Source: CF-162 sp040882565 (GTDB lineage: Bacteria; Chloroflexota; Dehalococcoidia; SM23-28-2; RBG-16-64-32). Taken from it: a stretch of DNA of 64,000 nucleotides. The notes under the pieces are model-generated. The model searched no databases and was not told where the DNA came from. It saw nothing but the letters and a program-made list of their open reading frames with translations. The translations under genes and the position numbers were made by a program. Positions 31,823 through 40,929 of this stretch are shown piece by piece; within the stretch, counting starts at the first letter, position 1, and the number at the start of each line of letters is the position of its first letter. Where the stretch lies: the NCBI GenBank assembly GCA_040882565.1, contig JBBEAZ010000044.1:62001-126000 (forward strand), written 5' to 3'.

Positions 31823-32631
31823 CGCCAGGGTCGGCTATTCGTCGCCGCGATGAAGTCACGCACGGGGCCGGGAGCGCCGACGGCGATGCCCTCACTGTAG
31901 ATCGTCACAGGGTTGCCAGCACGGTCGAGCGCAAGGCCACCGGCCTCACGAGCCTGGATGATCCCGGCCGCCATATCCCACGGGAGCAAGTAGCTGTGGA
32001 TGTACAGGTCAAACCGGCCACTTGAGGCGTAGGCCAGACCGAGCGCGGCGCTGCCGATGTTCTGCGCCATCTGGATACCCGGCCAGAGGTCATGCAACAT
32101 GCCAAGCATCAGCTTCGAGCGGTCGTACTTGTAGCCGAGGCCAAAGCCCGTAAGCGCGTCTTCCATCGAGGCAGCCCCTGAGACGCTTGCTGGCTCACCG
32201 TTGAGCGTGAGCCCCTCGCCCTCGACGGCCACCCACTCATCACCCGTCACCGGCTGGTACGTCACGCCCAGCACAGGCTCGCCGTCTCGGCACAGTGCGA
32301 TGTTGAAGGCGAAGGTCGGGATACCACGTGCGAAGTTGGACGTGCCGTCGATCGGGTCGATAACCCACAACCATCCGTGCTGCCAGTCCGCGATCTCGCT
32401 AGACGCCTCCTCGGAAAGCACGGGCATTCCGGGGAACTCCGCTGCGAGCAGCTCCAGCGCCGCCTTCTCGCAAGCCAGGTCGCTCTCCGTCACGAAGTTG
32501 CCACGGCTCTTCACCGTCTTCTCGACCGGATGCTGGTAGGCGGCAAGCATGATGTCTGAGGCGGTCGCCGCCGCGCGCCTGGCGACGTCGAGCGCCGACT
32601 TGCCTGAGCGGGCGGAGGGCAGCTTGCCCAC
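31819..32631 (-). CDS. Inositol monophosphatase family protein
   Basis: A 270-residue Mg2+/Li+-sensitive phosphatase. Metal ligands appear in LSEEAS (Glu), WVIDPIDGTSNFA (the IDPIDGT signature) and LPWDMAAG near the C-terminus. Members hydrolyse inositol-1-phosphate, fructose-1,6-bisphosphate, histidinol phosphate or PAP; substrate is not decided here. It lies two bases after argS and closes the minus-strand run that begins at fakA. Confidence 0.9.
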   Translation of the reverse strand: MGKLPSARSGKSALDVARRAAATASDIMLAAYQHPVEKTVKSRGNFVTESDLACEKAALELLAAEFPGMPVLSEEASSEIADWQHGWLWVIDPIDGTSNFARGIPTFAFNIALCRDGEPVLGVTYQPVTGDEWVAVEGEGLTLNGEPASVSGAASMEDALTGFGLGYKYDRSKLMLGMLHDLWPGIQMAQNIGSAALGLAYASSGRFDLYIHSYLLPWDMAAGIIQAREAGGLALDRAGNPVTIYSEGIAVGAPGPVRDFIAATNSRPWR

Positions 32632-32633
32632 GC

Positions 32634-34292
32634 CTACATGCGCTCTGGCGCGCTCATGCCCATCAGGTCGAGGTTGCGGGCGAGCACGGTCTTCGCTGCA
32701 AACACCAGCTTTAGGCGCGCCTTCGTGAGCGCTTCGTCATCAGTGAGGACGCGGCACTTCTCGTAGAAGTCGTGAAACGCGGTCGCCAACTCTGTGGCGT
32801 AGTACGGAAGCTGGTGCGGCTCGCTGCTGGTCACGATCTGCTCGATCAATTCCGGTAGCCGCAGCATCTTGCGGATCAGGTCGAGCTCGGCGTCCTCCCG
32901 CAAGAGCGAGACGTCGCCGTCCGCGTAGTCGATACCGCGCTCCGTGGCCCCGTTGAGGATCCCGGCGATGCGTGCGTGAGCGTACTGGACGTAGTAGACC
33001 GGGTTCTCAGCGCTCTGCTTCGTCGCCAGTTCGATATCGAACTCCATGTGCGAGTCGGCGGCGCGCGTGACGAAGTTATAGCGCAGGGCGTCCGCGCCGA
33101 CTTCTTCAACGATCGAACGCACGGTGATGATGTCGCCGGCGCGCTTAGAGAGGCGGATGATCTCATCGCCGCGCTTTACCGTGACTAGCTGGTAGACGAT
33201 GATCTCCAGGCGGTCGGGGTCGATGCCCAGGGCAGCGACGGCCGCTTTCATCCGCGGAACGTGCCCCTGATGGTCGGCGCCCCAGACGTTGATGACCCGG
33301 TCGAACCCGCGCGTCACAAACTTGTCGTAGTGATAGGCGATGTCGGAGGCGAAGTACGTCGGCGCTCCGGTCGAGCGGACGAGAACGTTGTCCTTCTCCT
33401 CACCGAGGCCGGTCGAAACGAACCAGATCGCGCCCTCGCGCTCGGCGACGCAGCCGCGCTCCCGTAGAAGTGCCATCGCCTTCTCATAACTGCCGTCCTC
33501 GTAGACGGAGCGCTCCGAAAACCAGTTGTCGTAGTGCACACCAATCACATCGAGGTCTTGCCGGATACTCTCGAGCATCAGTTGGATACCGCGATCGTGA
33601 ACTTCTGGCGGCGACGGCTCGCCCTCAGGTCGCAGCAGGGAATCCCCAAACTCCTCCTTCAGCTTCTGGGCGAGGTCGATCACGTACTCGCCGGGGTAGC
33701 CGCCTTCCGGGACCTCCACCTCGCGGCCAAAGAGTTGCTGATAGCGCGCATAAAGCGTCTCCGCGAAGACCTGCGTCTGCGTCCCGGCATCGTTCACGAG
33801 GTACTCGCGCTCAACCGCGTATCCCGCCGCCGCAAGCACCCGCGCCAGGGTATCGCCCAGCGCCAGACCACGCCCGTTGCCAACGTGAAGCGGCCCGACC
33901 GGGTTAGCCGATACGAACTCGACCTGCACACGTTTCCCGGCACCGATGCTCAGGTTGCCGAACTCTGGCCCCAACGTGAGGACCTCGTCTACCTGGCCGG
34001 CGAGCCACTCGCTGGAGAGACGGAAGTTGATGAAGCCGGGCGGCGCGACCTCCACCGCAGCGAATGCGCCGTTAGTGACGATGTGTTTGACGATCACGTT
34101 CGCGATCTCGAGCGGGTTCATCTGGGCCGCGCGGGCCATCCGCATCGCCAGGCCGGTGCCGTAGTCGCCGTGCTCGGGCCGTTGCGGCCGCTCGATCGGC
34201 GCGGCCGGAATCGCGGCGGCGGGAAGTTCGCCCGCTTCCTGCGCTTTGCGCACGGCGGCCTGCACGAGTTGCTCGATCTGGTTCTTGATCAT
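32634..34292 (-). CDS. argS: Arginyl-tRNA synthetase
   Basis: A 552-residue class I synthetase charging tRNA-Arg. The HIGH motif is in NPVGPLHVGNGRG (HVGN), and the KMSKS position reads RLSKRAGDI, a degenerate form common in ArgRS. The N-terminal Add1 domain (about 1-110) and the C-terminal all-helical anticodon domain ending in VLARNLDLMGMSAPERM are complete. Upstream is recG, 72 bases away. Its place near the arg genes at 40-53 kb is probably incidental. Confidence 0.96.
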   Translation of the reverse strand: MIKNQIEQLVQAAVRKAQEAGELPAAAIPAAPIERPQRPEHGDYGTGLAMRMARAAQMNPLEIANVIVKHIVTNGAFAAVEVAPPGFINFRLSSEWLAGQVDEVLTLGPEFGNLSIGAGKRVQVEFVSANPVGPLHVGNGRGLALGDTLARVLAAAGYAVEREYLVNDAGTQTQVFAETLYARYQQLFGREVEVPEGGYPGEYVIDLAQKLKEEFGDSLLRPEGEPSPPEVHDRGIQLMLESIRQDLDVIGVHYDNWFSERSVYEDGSYEKAMALLRERGCVAEREGAIWFVSTGLGEEKDNVLVRSTGAPTYFASDIAYHYDKFVTRGFDRVINVWGADHQGHVPRMKAAVAALGIDPDRLEIIVYQLVTVKRGDEIIRLSKRAGDIITVRSIVEEVGADALRYNFVTRAADSHMEFDIELATKQSAENPVYYVQYAHARIAGILNGATERGIDYADGDVSLLREDAELDLIRKMLRLPELIEQIVTSSEPHQLPYYATELATAFHDFYEKCRVLTDDEALTKARLKLVFAAKTVLARNLDLMGMSAPERM

Positions 34293-34364
34293 GGCTTCAA
34301 AATGCGACCGCCCGCCTCAGGGCGGACGGAATACGTGAATTCTAGCCCAGGCCCGCCGAAAGCG

Positions 34365-36896
34365 CTACGACACCTCAGATGACAGTCTGTCCCAGAGGCG
34401 CCGCACGTTCTCACGGAGGGCGATGTGCGCCGGATCCTCCAGCTCAGGATCCTCATCGAGAATGCGCGTCGCTTCCCGCCGCGCTTCTTCGATCAGTTCG
34501 ACGTCAGTCAACTTCGCGATACGCAAATCAGGCATCCCCGACTGACGAGTGCCGAAGTACTCACCGGGACCACGCAGACGCAGGTCGTGCTCGGCAAGGT
34601 CGAAGCCGCTATCGGTCGTCTCCATGATCATCAGGCGTTCCATCGCCTCCTCTGACTGCGTTTCCGAGACGAGGAAACAGTGCGCTTGCTCCTCGCTGCG
34701 GCGGACGCGGCCGCGGAACTGATGGAGCTGTGACAGACCGAAGCGGTCCGCGCCCTCGATCAAGATCACCGTCGCGTTGGGCACGTCGACACCAACCTCG
34801 ACGACGGAAGTCGACACCAGGATGTCGAGTTCATGATCCCGGAAGGCCCGCATAGTGCTCTCCTTCTCGGCGCTGGGCATGCGTCCATGAAGGAGCCCGA
34901 GCCGCAGATCCGGGAACTCCTCCAGCGAAAGGCGTTCGTACTCCTGCACCGCCGCCCTCGCCTCGATCGCCTCCGACTCCTCGACCAGCGGACATATAAC
35001 AAACGCCTGGCGCCCTTCGCCAACCTTGCGGCGCACGAAACGGAAGGCCTCTTCGCGGCGGCGCCCTGGCACGAAGAACGTCTTCACCGGCGGCCGTCCC
35101 GGCGGCATTTCGTTGAGCACCGTTATGTCGAGGTCGCCGTAGACCGTGAGTGCGAGCGTGCGGGGAATCGGCGTCGCCGTCATCACCAGGACGTGCGGGC
35201 TGCCGCCTTTCTCCCGCAATGCGGCTCGCTGCTCGACTCCGAAGCGGTGCTGCTCATCGATGACCACCAGCCCGAGGTCCTTGAACGACACGGACTCCTG
35301 CAGCAACGCGTGCGTCCCAACCGCGATGTCGACCTCTCCATTAGCAATTGCTTCCTGCACCGCCGTCTTGTCGGCCGCCTTTAGGCTACCGGTGAGCAGC
35401 GCCACGCGTACTGGCTCCGCCATGTATGGCGGTCGTAGTACGAGGTACCCGGAGCCGGCTTCCTGGAACCACGGCCCGTCCTTAGGCGGCAATGCGGTCC
35501 CCGGATCAAGAATATCGGTGAAGGTGCGCAAATGCTGTTCGGCAAGGATCTCTGTCGGTGCCATGATCGCGCCCTGGCGGCCACTGGCGACGGCCGCGAG
35601 CAGGGCCGCAGCCGCGACGACGGTCTTCCCGCTCCCAACGTCTCCCTCGAGCAGGCGCGTCATCGGCGTGGCGTCCGACATGTCGGTAAGGACCTCGTCG
35701 ATCGCTCTGCGCTGCGACTTCGTGAGCGTGAACGGCAGGGCTTCGACGAACCCGTCGAACGCGTCGCGATCCAGCTTCAGCACGGGCGCGCCGCCCACGC
35801 CCTGCCACTCCCGCCGCCGTCTCACGACGCCGAGCTCGATCCACAGCAACTCCTCAAACGCGAACCGGCGCCTCGCCTCGTCCGCAGCTTCGAGAGAGTT
35901 GGGGATGTGGACCTGGCGGATCGCGTCTGGCGCCAGCATCAGTCCGTTGTCGCGGCGAACTTCGTCCGGCAGCGTCTCAGGGAGCTGGGCTGCGAACGAC
36001 TCGGCGGCCAGGCGGATGATGTCGCGGATGGTCTTCGCATATAGACCTTCGGTCTTGCGGTACAAGGGCACGAGTCGTCGCGTGAAGATGGTGGGATCGT
36101 CCTCAGATTCAATCTCTGGGTTGACCATCTGTAGCCGGTTCTTGTAAGCGCTTATGATCCCGCTAAGCGCAATCTTCTCGCCAGGGCGAATCTTGTTGGC
36201 GCGCCATGCTTGGCCGAACCAGACAATTTGGATGGTCCCCGACTCGTCACCCACAACAACCTCCGCGGCTCGCGAGCGGCCAATCAACCTAGCTCTGGAA
36301 GTCTGCACGGTGGCAACCACGGTCTGCTCCTGGCCAAAAGCCAGGCTGGCTATCGACCGCACCTCCGAATAGTCGTGGTAGGCCCTCGGGAAGTGGTAGA
36401 GCAGATCGCGAACGGTATTCAGGCCAAGCTTTTGGAGCCTCGTCTCGTCCGGTTTACGTGGCCTGAGGATTGATATCGGCGAATCGAGCGTGCCTGCCGT
36501 AATCGGCGGCGGGGGAGGCTCGACTGCTGCGTTGGCCTTCGGCTGCGCTGCGCGCTTGGGCGTTGCCGACTTCACCAGCCGTAGTTTTGGCGGCGTCTCA
36601 GGCGGCGGCGCTTCAGCCGATTCGACGGATTGATCCGGCTCGTCGACGCCGTTCTCCGCCGAGCGCAGCAACTCTTCGATCACACGCTGTCGCTGGACCG
36701 GGTGGAGTGCGTGATAGCCGCCGGGCGGCAGCGACTGGAGGACACGCGAAAGGGGATGCGAGTTTGGTATGCCGGCGTCCTGGACCAAGCGCAGCAGATA
36801 GTTATCGAGCCCGCCGACCACGGCGCCGTCCGTGAACTTGTAGCGGTCACGCTCCAGCGCCAGCACTTTACGAAGCCCCTCGTAGGACCCCGCCAA
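34365..36896 (-). CDS. recG: ATP-dependent DNA helicase RecG
   Basis: An 843-residue fork-reversal helicase. After an N-terminal extension of about 150 residues with a Pro-rich spacer comes the wedge OB domain (TVVATVQTSRARLIGRSRA), then the motor: Walker A LLEGDVGSGKTVVAAAALL, motif II VVIDEQHRFGVEQR, motif III MTATPIPRTLALT, motif V VEVGVDVPNATVILIE and motif VI QLHQFRGRVRRSE. The C-terminal lock residues follow. It starts six bases after degV. No frameshift is seen. Confidence 0.96.
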   Translation of the reverse strand: MAGSYEGLRKVLALERDRYKFTDGAVVGGLDNYLLRLVQDAGIPNSHPLSRVLQSLPPGGYHALHPVQRQRVIEELLRSAENGVDEPDQSVESAEAPPPETPPKLRLVKSATPKRAAQPKANAAVEPPPPPITAGTLDSPISILRPRKPDETRLQKLGLNTVRDLLYHFPRAYHDYSEVRSIASLAFGQEQTVVATVQTSRARLIGRSRAAEVVVGDESGTIQIVWFGQAWRANKIRPGEKIALSGIISAYKNRLQMVNPEIESEDDPTIFTRRLVPLYRKTEGLYAKTIRDIIRLAAESFAAQLPETLPDEVRRDNGLMLAPDAIRQVHIPNSLEAADEARRRFAFEELLWIELGVVRRRREWQGVGGAPVLKLDRDAFDGFVEALPFTLTKSQRRAIDEVLTDMSDATPMTRLLEGDVGSGKTVVAAAALLAAVASGRQGAIMAPTEILAEQHLRTFTDILDPGTALPPKDGPWFQEAGSGYLVLRPPYMAEPVRVALLTGSLKAADKTAVQEAIANGEVDIAVGTHALLQESVSFKDLGLVVIDEQHRFGVEQRAALREKGGSPHVLVMTATPIPRTLALTVYGDLDITVLNEMPPGRPPVKTFFVPGRRREEAFRFVRRKVGEGRQAFVICPLVEESEAIEARAAVQEYERLSLEEFPDLRLGLLHGRMPSAEKESTMRAFRDHELDILVSTSVVEVGVDVPNATVILIEGADRFGLSQLHQFRGRVRRSEEQAHCFLVSETQSEEAMERLMIMETTDSGFDLAEHDLRLRGPGEYFGTRQSGMPDLRIAKLTDVELIEEARREATRILDEDPELEDPAHIALRENVRRLWDRLSSEVS

Positions 36897-36902
36897 CTTC
36901 GG

Positions 36903-37745
36903 CTATTCCCCCTGCAGAATTCCGATTCCGAGAACGCCCGGTCCGCCGTGCACGCCGATGACCGGTCCCAGTCGTGCCATCTGCACTTCGACACCGTCGA
37001 GCGCCCCCTCGATCCGCAGCTTCAGCGCCTCGGCCTCTTCGCCATTCGTGGAATAGGCGACGCCGATTTGCTCGATGTTTGGCAACGAAGTCGCGATCTG
37101 GAAAAGCCTGTCCATTGCCAGCGCGCGTGTCCGCACACGCTCTTCCGGGTGCACCTCACCCTCCTGGAACGAGAGGATCGGCTTCACTCTCAGCACCGTT
37201 CCCAGGAAGGCCCTCGCGCGGCCGATCCGGCCACCGCGCCTGACGTATTCCAGGGTGTCGAGCGCCACGTAAACGTGCGCGCGCGGGATCATCGAATCCA
37301 CGATCTGCCGGATCTCTTCTACGGTCGCGCCGTTAGCCGCTGCCTTGACCGCGGCGGCGCACATGAAAGTCATGCCAAAGGAAATCGTCAGCGAATCGAT
37401 GACGTCGATCTTTGCGCCCTCATCGGCAAGGATCGCAGCGGCCTGGCAGGCGTTGCTGTAGGTCGCCGAAAGCTTGGACGACAGGTGGATCGAGACGATC
37501 TCGTCCGTCTCGCCGAGGACACTGCGATACGTCTCGAGGAAGTCGCCCACCGAAGGCGCGGAAGTCGTCGGCAGGTCCTTGGAGCGCGCCAGCTTCTCGT
37601 AAAATAGGTCAGGCGTAATCTCCAGGCCTTCTTTGTACGAGTCCTCGCCGAAGATGACGCTCAGCGGCACGACTGCGATCCCAAGTTCTTGTGCGATGTG
37701 AGGCGGAAAGTCCGAAGTGCTGTCGGTGACAATGCGAACTGACAA
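36903..37745 (-). CDS. DegV-family fatty-acid-binding protein (FakB-like)
   Basis: A 280-residue DegV protein. IVTDSTSDFPPHIA at the start, the TSAPSVGDF segment and SLTISFGMTFMCAA are family marks; DegV proteins bind one long-chain fatty acid in a deep pocket. In Gram-positives such FakB proteins present the acyl chain to the kinase FakA, whose homologue lies 80 bases upstream, so the pair is likely a fatty-acid kinase feeding phospholipid synthesis. Confidence 0.9.
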   Translation of the reverse strand: MSVRIVTDSTSDFPPHIAQELGIAVVPLSVIFGEDSYKEGLEITPDLFYEKLARSKDLPTTSAPSVGDFLETYRSVLGETDEIVSIHLSSKLSATYSNACQAAAILADEGAKIDVIDSLTISFGMTFMCAAAVKAAANGATVEEIRQIVDSMIPRAHVYVALDTLEYVRRGGRIGRARAFLGTVLRVKPILSFQEGEVHPEERVRTRALAMDRLFQIATSLPNIEQIGVAYSTNGEEAEALKLRIEGALDGVEVQMARLGPVIGVHGGPGVLGIGILQGE

Positions 37746-37825
37746 GCGGGGCTCCTCTCGTTCGCCGCCAGTATATCAGCGACGACCGGGAGCGATAGGT
37801 GCGCCTGGCAACGCCGCTTGCGAGG

Positions 37826-39472
37826 CTATTCCAGCGAGACGATATACAGGTAGTGCGGCTGTCCACCGTTGACGACTTCCACCTCGTGGCCAGAGAACCG
37901 CTCCCGTAGTCGCTCAGCCGTGGCGGTGGCTTGGTCCGCTGTTGTGTCCGCACCGTGGTACAGGGTGATCAGGCTGGTAGTGTCACCGACAAGGCCATCG
38001 AGCGCCCGGTCTAGCGCATCCTCGGGCGTCTCTGTCGCCAGCTTCAACTGATCATCGACGACGGCGATGATCTGGCCCTCGGCCACCTCTACACCGCCAA
38101 TCGACGTCGTTCGGACAGCGCGGGTGATCTCGATCGTGCGGACGGAGCCAAGTGCGTCACGCATCGCCTGGGCGTTCTCCTCGAGGCCGTCTTCCGGGTT
38201 CACCGCCAGCAGCGCCGCAACTCCCTGCGGCACCGAACGCGACGGCACGACGACAACGCTCTTTTGCGATGCCTCCGCCGCCTGGTTCGCCGCCAGGATG
38301 ATGTTCTTGTCGTTCGGCAGCACGACAACGTGGTTCGTCGGGCAAGCGTCGACCGCATCGAGAATGTCGCGGGTGCTCGGGTTCATCGTCGGCCCGCCGG
38401 AAACCACCTGGGTGCAGCCGACGTCGCGAAACAGGTTCGCGAGGCCGTCGCCCGAAGCCACCGCCACTGACGAGATCAGCGCCTCGGGCGCAGCAGCGCC
38501 GGGTGGCACGCCCCGCTCATGGTGCATCTCGACGAAGCGCTCGGCCTGGCGGTTGATGTTGTCTATCTTCACTTGGACGAGGCTGCCAACGCGCGTGCCC
38601 AGGCTGAGCACCGCGCCGGGGTCGTCGGTGTGCACGTGCATGCGGATCAGACGTTCGTCACCCACTACGATCACCGAGTCGCCGAACTCCAGCACGCGTT
38701 CGCGCAGCGCATCATCGTCGAGGTCGTGGCCTTCGATCAACACTTCCGCGCAGTATCCGTAAGGGGAAGCCTCGGTCGAATGGCGCTGCTCGACGACCCT
38801 GAGCCACTCTTGCTCGACGTGGCCCTCGCCCCCACCTGCCTCTTCTACCGGCTCACCCCGCAGGTGGCGCAGCATCCCTTCCAGGATCACGCAAAGCCCC
38901 TGACCGCCGGCGTCGACAACGCCTGCCTCTTTCAGCACCGGCAGCAGGTCAGGCGTCCTGGCGACGCTCTCACGGGCGGCGTCGACCACGGCCGTCATCA
39001 TCGCGTTGACGTCGCCGTTGGCGCTGGCCCGCGCTGCGGCAGCCGAGTCCTTGATTACCGTCAGGATCGTGCCTTCAGATGGCTTCGTGACGGCCTTGTA
39101 CGCGGTATCGGAGCCGGCTTGCAGTCCGGCAGCCAGCGCGGGGGAATCGACATCTGTCGCGCCCTCAGTCGCCCGGGCGATGCCGCGGATGATCTGCGAG
39201 AGGATGACGCCGGAGTTGCCCCGCGCTCCCATCAGCGCGCCGTGCGACATCGACGCCAGCATCGCTCCCGCGTTGGGGTCAGCGCAGCGATCCGCCTCTT
39301 CCATCGTGCTGCGCATCGTCAAGTGCATGTTCGTGCCGGTGTCACCATCGGGCACCGGGAAAACGTTGATCGCGTTCACCTGCTCCTTGTTCTGCTCCAG
39401 CCAGTATGTGGCGGCGCGGAACATCTCCCGCAAATCGGCGCCTGTGAGAGAGCGGGTAGCGGTGTCGGTCAT
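37826..39472 (-). CDS. fakA: Fatty-acid kinase subunit FakA (DhaL/DAK domain protein)
   Basis: A 548-residue protein: DhaL ATP-binding domain (about 8-205) with NVFPVPDGDTGTNM for Mg-ATP and HGALMGARGNSGVILSQI, a central domain, and the C-terminal Dak1_2 domain (VVVLPNDKNIILAANQA, then ALDRALDGLVGDTTSLITLYHG). It phosphorylates FakB-bound fatty acids. It heads the fakA-degV-recG-argS run and is divergent from rpmB, an arrangement common in Firmicutes and Chloroflexota. Confidence 0.9.
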   Translation of the reverse strand: MTDTATRSLTGADLREMFRAATYWLEQNKEQVNAINVFPVPDGDTGTNMHLTMRSTMEEADRCADPNAGAMLASMSHGALMGARGNSGVILSQIIRGIARATEGATDVDSPALAAGLQAGSDTAYKAVTKPSEGTILTVIKDSAAAARASANGDVNAMMTAVVDAARESVARTPDLLPVLKEAGVVDAGGQGLCVILEGMLRHLRGEPVEEAGGGEGHVEQEWLRVVEQRHSTEASPYGYCAEVLIEGHDLDDDALRERVLEFGDSVIVVGDERLIRMHVHTDDPGAVLSLGTRVGSLVQVKIDNINRQAERFVEMHHERGVPPGAAAPEALISSVAVASGDGLANLFRDVGCTQVVSGGPTMNPSTRDILDAVDACPTNHVVVLPNDKNIILAANQAAEASQKSVVVVPSRSVPQGVAALLAVNPEDGLEENAQAMRDALGSVRTIEITRAVRTTSIGGVEVAEGQIIAVVDDQLKLATETPEDALDRALDGLVGDTTSLITLYHGADTTADQATATAERLRERFSGHEVEVVNGGQPHYLYIVSLE

Positions 39473-39518
39473 GTAAACAGAATAAGGCTGAACGGTGACA
39501 GGAGACAGCGGGCTCGTG

Positions 39519-39573
39519 TTGCCCGTGCTCTGCGGCGGATGCTACCATATGGCGGGCGCGTTCCAGCGCGCCC
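39519..39573 (+). promoter_or_regulatory. rpmB promoter and leader hairpin
   Basis: TTGCCC (39519-39524), an 18-base spacer and TACCAT (39543-39548). Directly after it the leader folds into a seven-pair hairpin, GGGCGCG (39554-39560) with CGCGCCC (39567-39573), followed by ATTTT. This resembles an attenuator or an autoregulatory ribosomal-protein leader 28 bases before rpmB. Confidence 0.45.
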
Positions 39574-39601
39574 ATTTTCGTGCGTAAAGGGATATCAACA
39601 A

Positions 39602-39811
39602 ATGGCAAAGTGTGAAGTTTGCGGCAAGACTCAGGGCTACGGCCACAATATCCGGCACAAGCACTCGGGACGCTGGGAACGAAAGGCGCCGCGGACGAAC
39701 CGCACGTTCAAGCCCAATGTCCAGGGCAAGACCTTTCTCATCGGCGGAATGCCGATCCGCCTCAAGATTTGCACCCGCTGTATTCGCACGACGACGAAGA
39801 ACCGCATCTAG
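39602..39811 (+). CDS. rpmB: Ribosomal protein L28 (zinc-ribbon form)
   Basis: A 69-residue large-subunit protein. It opens MAKCEVCGKTQGYGHNIRH and ends LKICTRCIRTTTKNRI, with both CxxC pairs, so it is the zinc-binding (C+) form. The start at 39602 is set by the family start; the open frame extending far upstream runs antisense to fakA and is rejected. No rpmG or other ribosomal gene is adjacent. Confidence 0.96.
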   Translation: MAKCEVCGKTQGYGHNIRHKHSGRWERKAPRTNRTFKPNVQGKTFLIGGMPIRLKICTRCIRTTTKNRI

Positions 39812-39820
39812 GCCAGGGCC

Positions 39821-40037
39821 GTGCCAGACGGCGGACGACGGCTACGCGACGTACACTCCAACGAGCGCTTCGGTTACCTCACTGTCGCGCGTGAAGGGCA
39901 GTCATCACATGCTCAAGAATCAGTCAGGTGCGTCCATAGTCCTTCCTGTACACCGAGGTCGCATCAAGGCCGGTATATTTATGGATGCACTCAAGAAAGC
40001 AAGTATCCCGGTGGAAGAGTTCGAGAGGTATCTCTGA
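39821..40037 (+). pseudogene. hicA: Broken or truncated HicA toxin gene
   Basis: From GTG 39821 one frame reads RDVHSNERFGYLTVAR, like the first helix of HicA. The next frame then gives VKGSHHMLKNQSGASIVLPV, followed by HRGRIKAGIFMDALKKASIP and VEEFERYL, which is a clear HicA C-terminus with the catalytic-type His after GS. One lost base near 39890 joins them. Without correction only a 48-residue product from GTG 39891 is possible, lacking the first helix and strand. HicA is an mRNA interferase, and loss of its front would inactivate it. The antitoxin gene follows directly. Confidence 0.68.
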
Positions 40038-40253
40038 GTGGAGTATTCGGTAGTGCTGCACGAAGCTGAAGAAGGTGGTTTTTGGGTGGAAGTGCCCGCT
40101 CTGCCGGGCTGTTACTCACAGGGCGAAAGCCGAGACGAGGCCCTTGAACATGTCCGCGAGGCCATCGAGTTGTTCCTGGAAGGCCTCCAGGAAGACGGCG
40201 CCTCGATTCCACGGGACGAAGATGTCGTCGTGCGAGTCTCCATCGCGGCCTAG
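40038..40253 (+). CDS. hicB: HicB-family antitoxin
   Basis: A 71-residue protein from a GTG right after the hicA stop. YSVVLHEAEEGGFWVEVPAL, PGCYSQGESRDEALEHVREA and IELFLEGL are the HicB partial RNase-H fold. It lacks the C-terminal DNA-binding domain seen in longer HicB proteins, so autoregulation by itself is unlikely. Intact, although its toxin partner looks broken. Convergent with rpe. Confidence 0.85.
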   Translation: MEYSVVLHEAEEGGFWVEVPALPGCYSQGESRDEALEHVREAIELFLEGLQEDGASIPRDEDVVVRVSIAA

Positions 40254-40254
40254 G

Positions 40255-40929
40255 CTACGCCCGCATCGACGCGATCGACTCCCGCAGCCCCCGGATGTTC
40301 TCCCCGATTGACCCACGTTCGTTAAAGATCGCGCTTGCGGCCACCAGGGCGTCCGCGCCGGCCGCTGCGCAGCGGGGTACGACACTCGTGTTCACACCAC
40401 CGTCGATCTCGATCTCCGCCCGGTAGCCGTTCTCGTCGATCGTCCGTCGCAGGCGCTCGACTTTCGGCAGGACCGTTTCGATGAAGGGCTGCCCGGAGGC
40501 GCCGGGGTTCACGCTCATCACCATCACCTGGTCCAGCTCCGGCAGCACGGCGTCGAGCACTCCCTCGGAGGTGCCGGGGTTCAGACAGACGCCAGCGCGG
40601 CGGCCCCGCTCCTGTACGTCGTGGATGATGCGGTGGAGGTGCGTCGCGGATTCCCAGTGCACGTTGATGATGTCGCCGCCGGCCTCGATGAAGCGCTCCA
40701 CCTGCTTCTCCGGCTCGATCACCATCAGGTGGACGTCCAGCACCAGCGCAGTCGTCCTGCGGATCGCCTCGACGATCGGCGCGCCGATGGTAATAGCCGG
40801 CACGAACTGCCCGTCCATGACGTCGATGTGGATGTACGCCGCACCCGCCGCCTCGCACTCACGCACTTGGTCCGCAAGGTGGGCCAGATCCGCGGAGACG
40901 ATGGAGGGCGCGATTTTAATCGCTCTCAC
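40255..40929 (-). CDS. rpe: Ribulose-phosphate 3-epimerase
   Basis: A 224-residue TIM-barrel enzyme interconverting ribulose-5-P and xylulose-5-P. IAPSIVSADLAHLADQV, the metal-binding HIDVMDGQFVP and VLDVHLMV, and EIEIDGGVN with the phosphate-binding AGADALVAASAIF are all present. It overlaps the argH stop by four bases and is translated after it. Confidence 0.95.
   Translation of the reverse strand: MRAIKIAPSIVSADLAHLADQVRECEAAGAAYIHIDVMDGQFVPAITIGAPIVEAIRRTTALVLDVHLMVIEPEKQVERFIEAGGDIINVHWESATHLHRIIHDVQERGRRAGVCLNPGTSEGVLDAVLPELDQVMVMSVNPGASGQPFIETVLPKVERLRRTIDENGYRAEIEIDGGVNTSVVPRCAAAGADALVAASAIFNERGSIGENIRGLRESIASMRA

Noticed and set aside
38519..39601. Upstream extension of the rpmB frame
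   Set aside because: It runs antisense through fakA; L28 proteins start at MAKCEVCGK.
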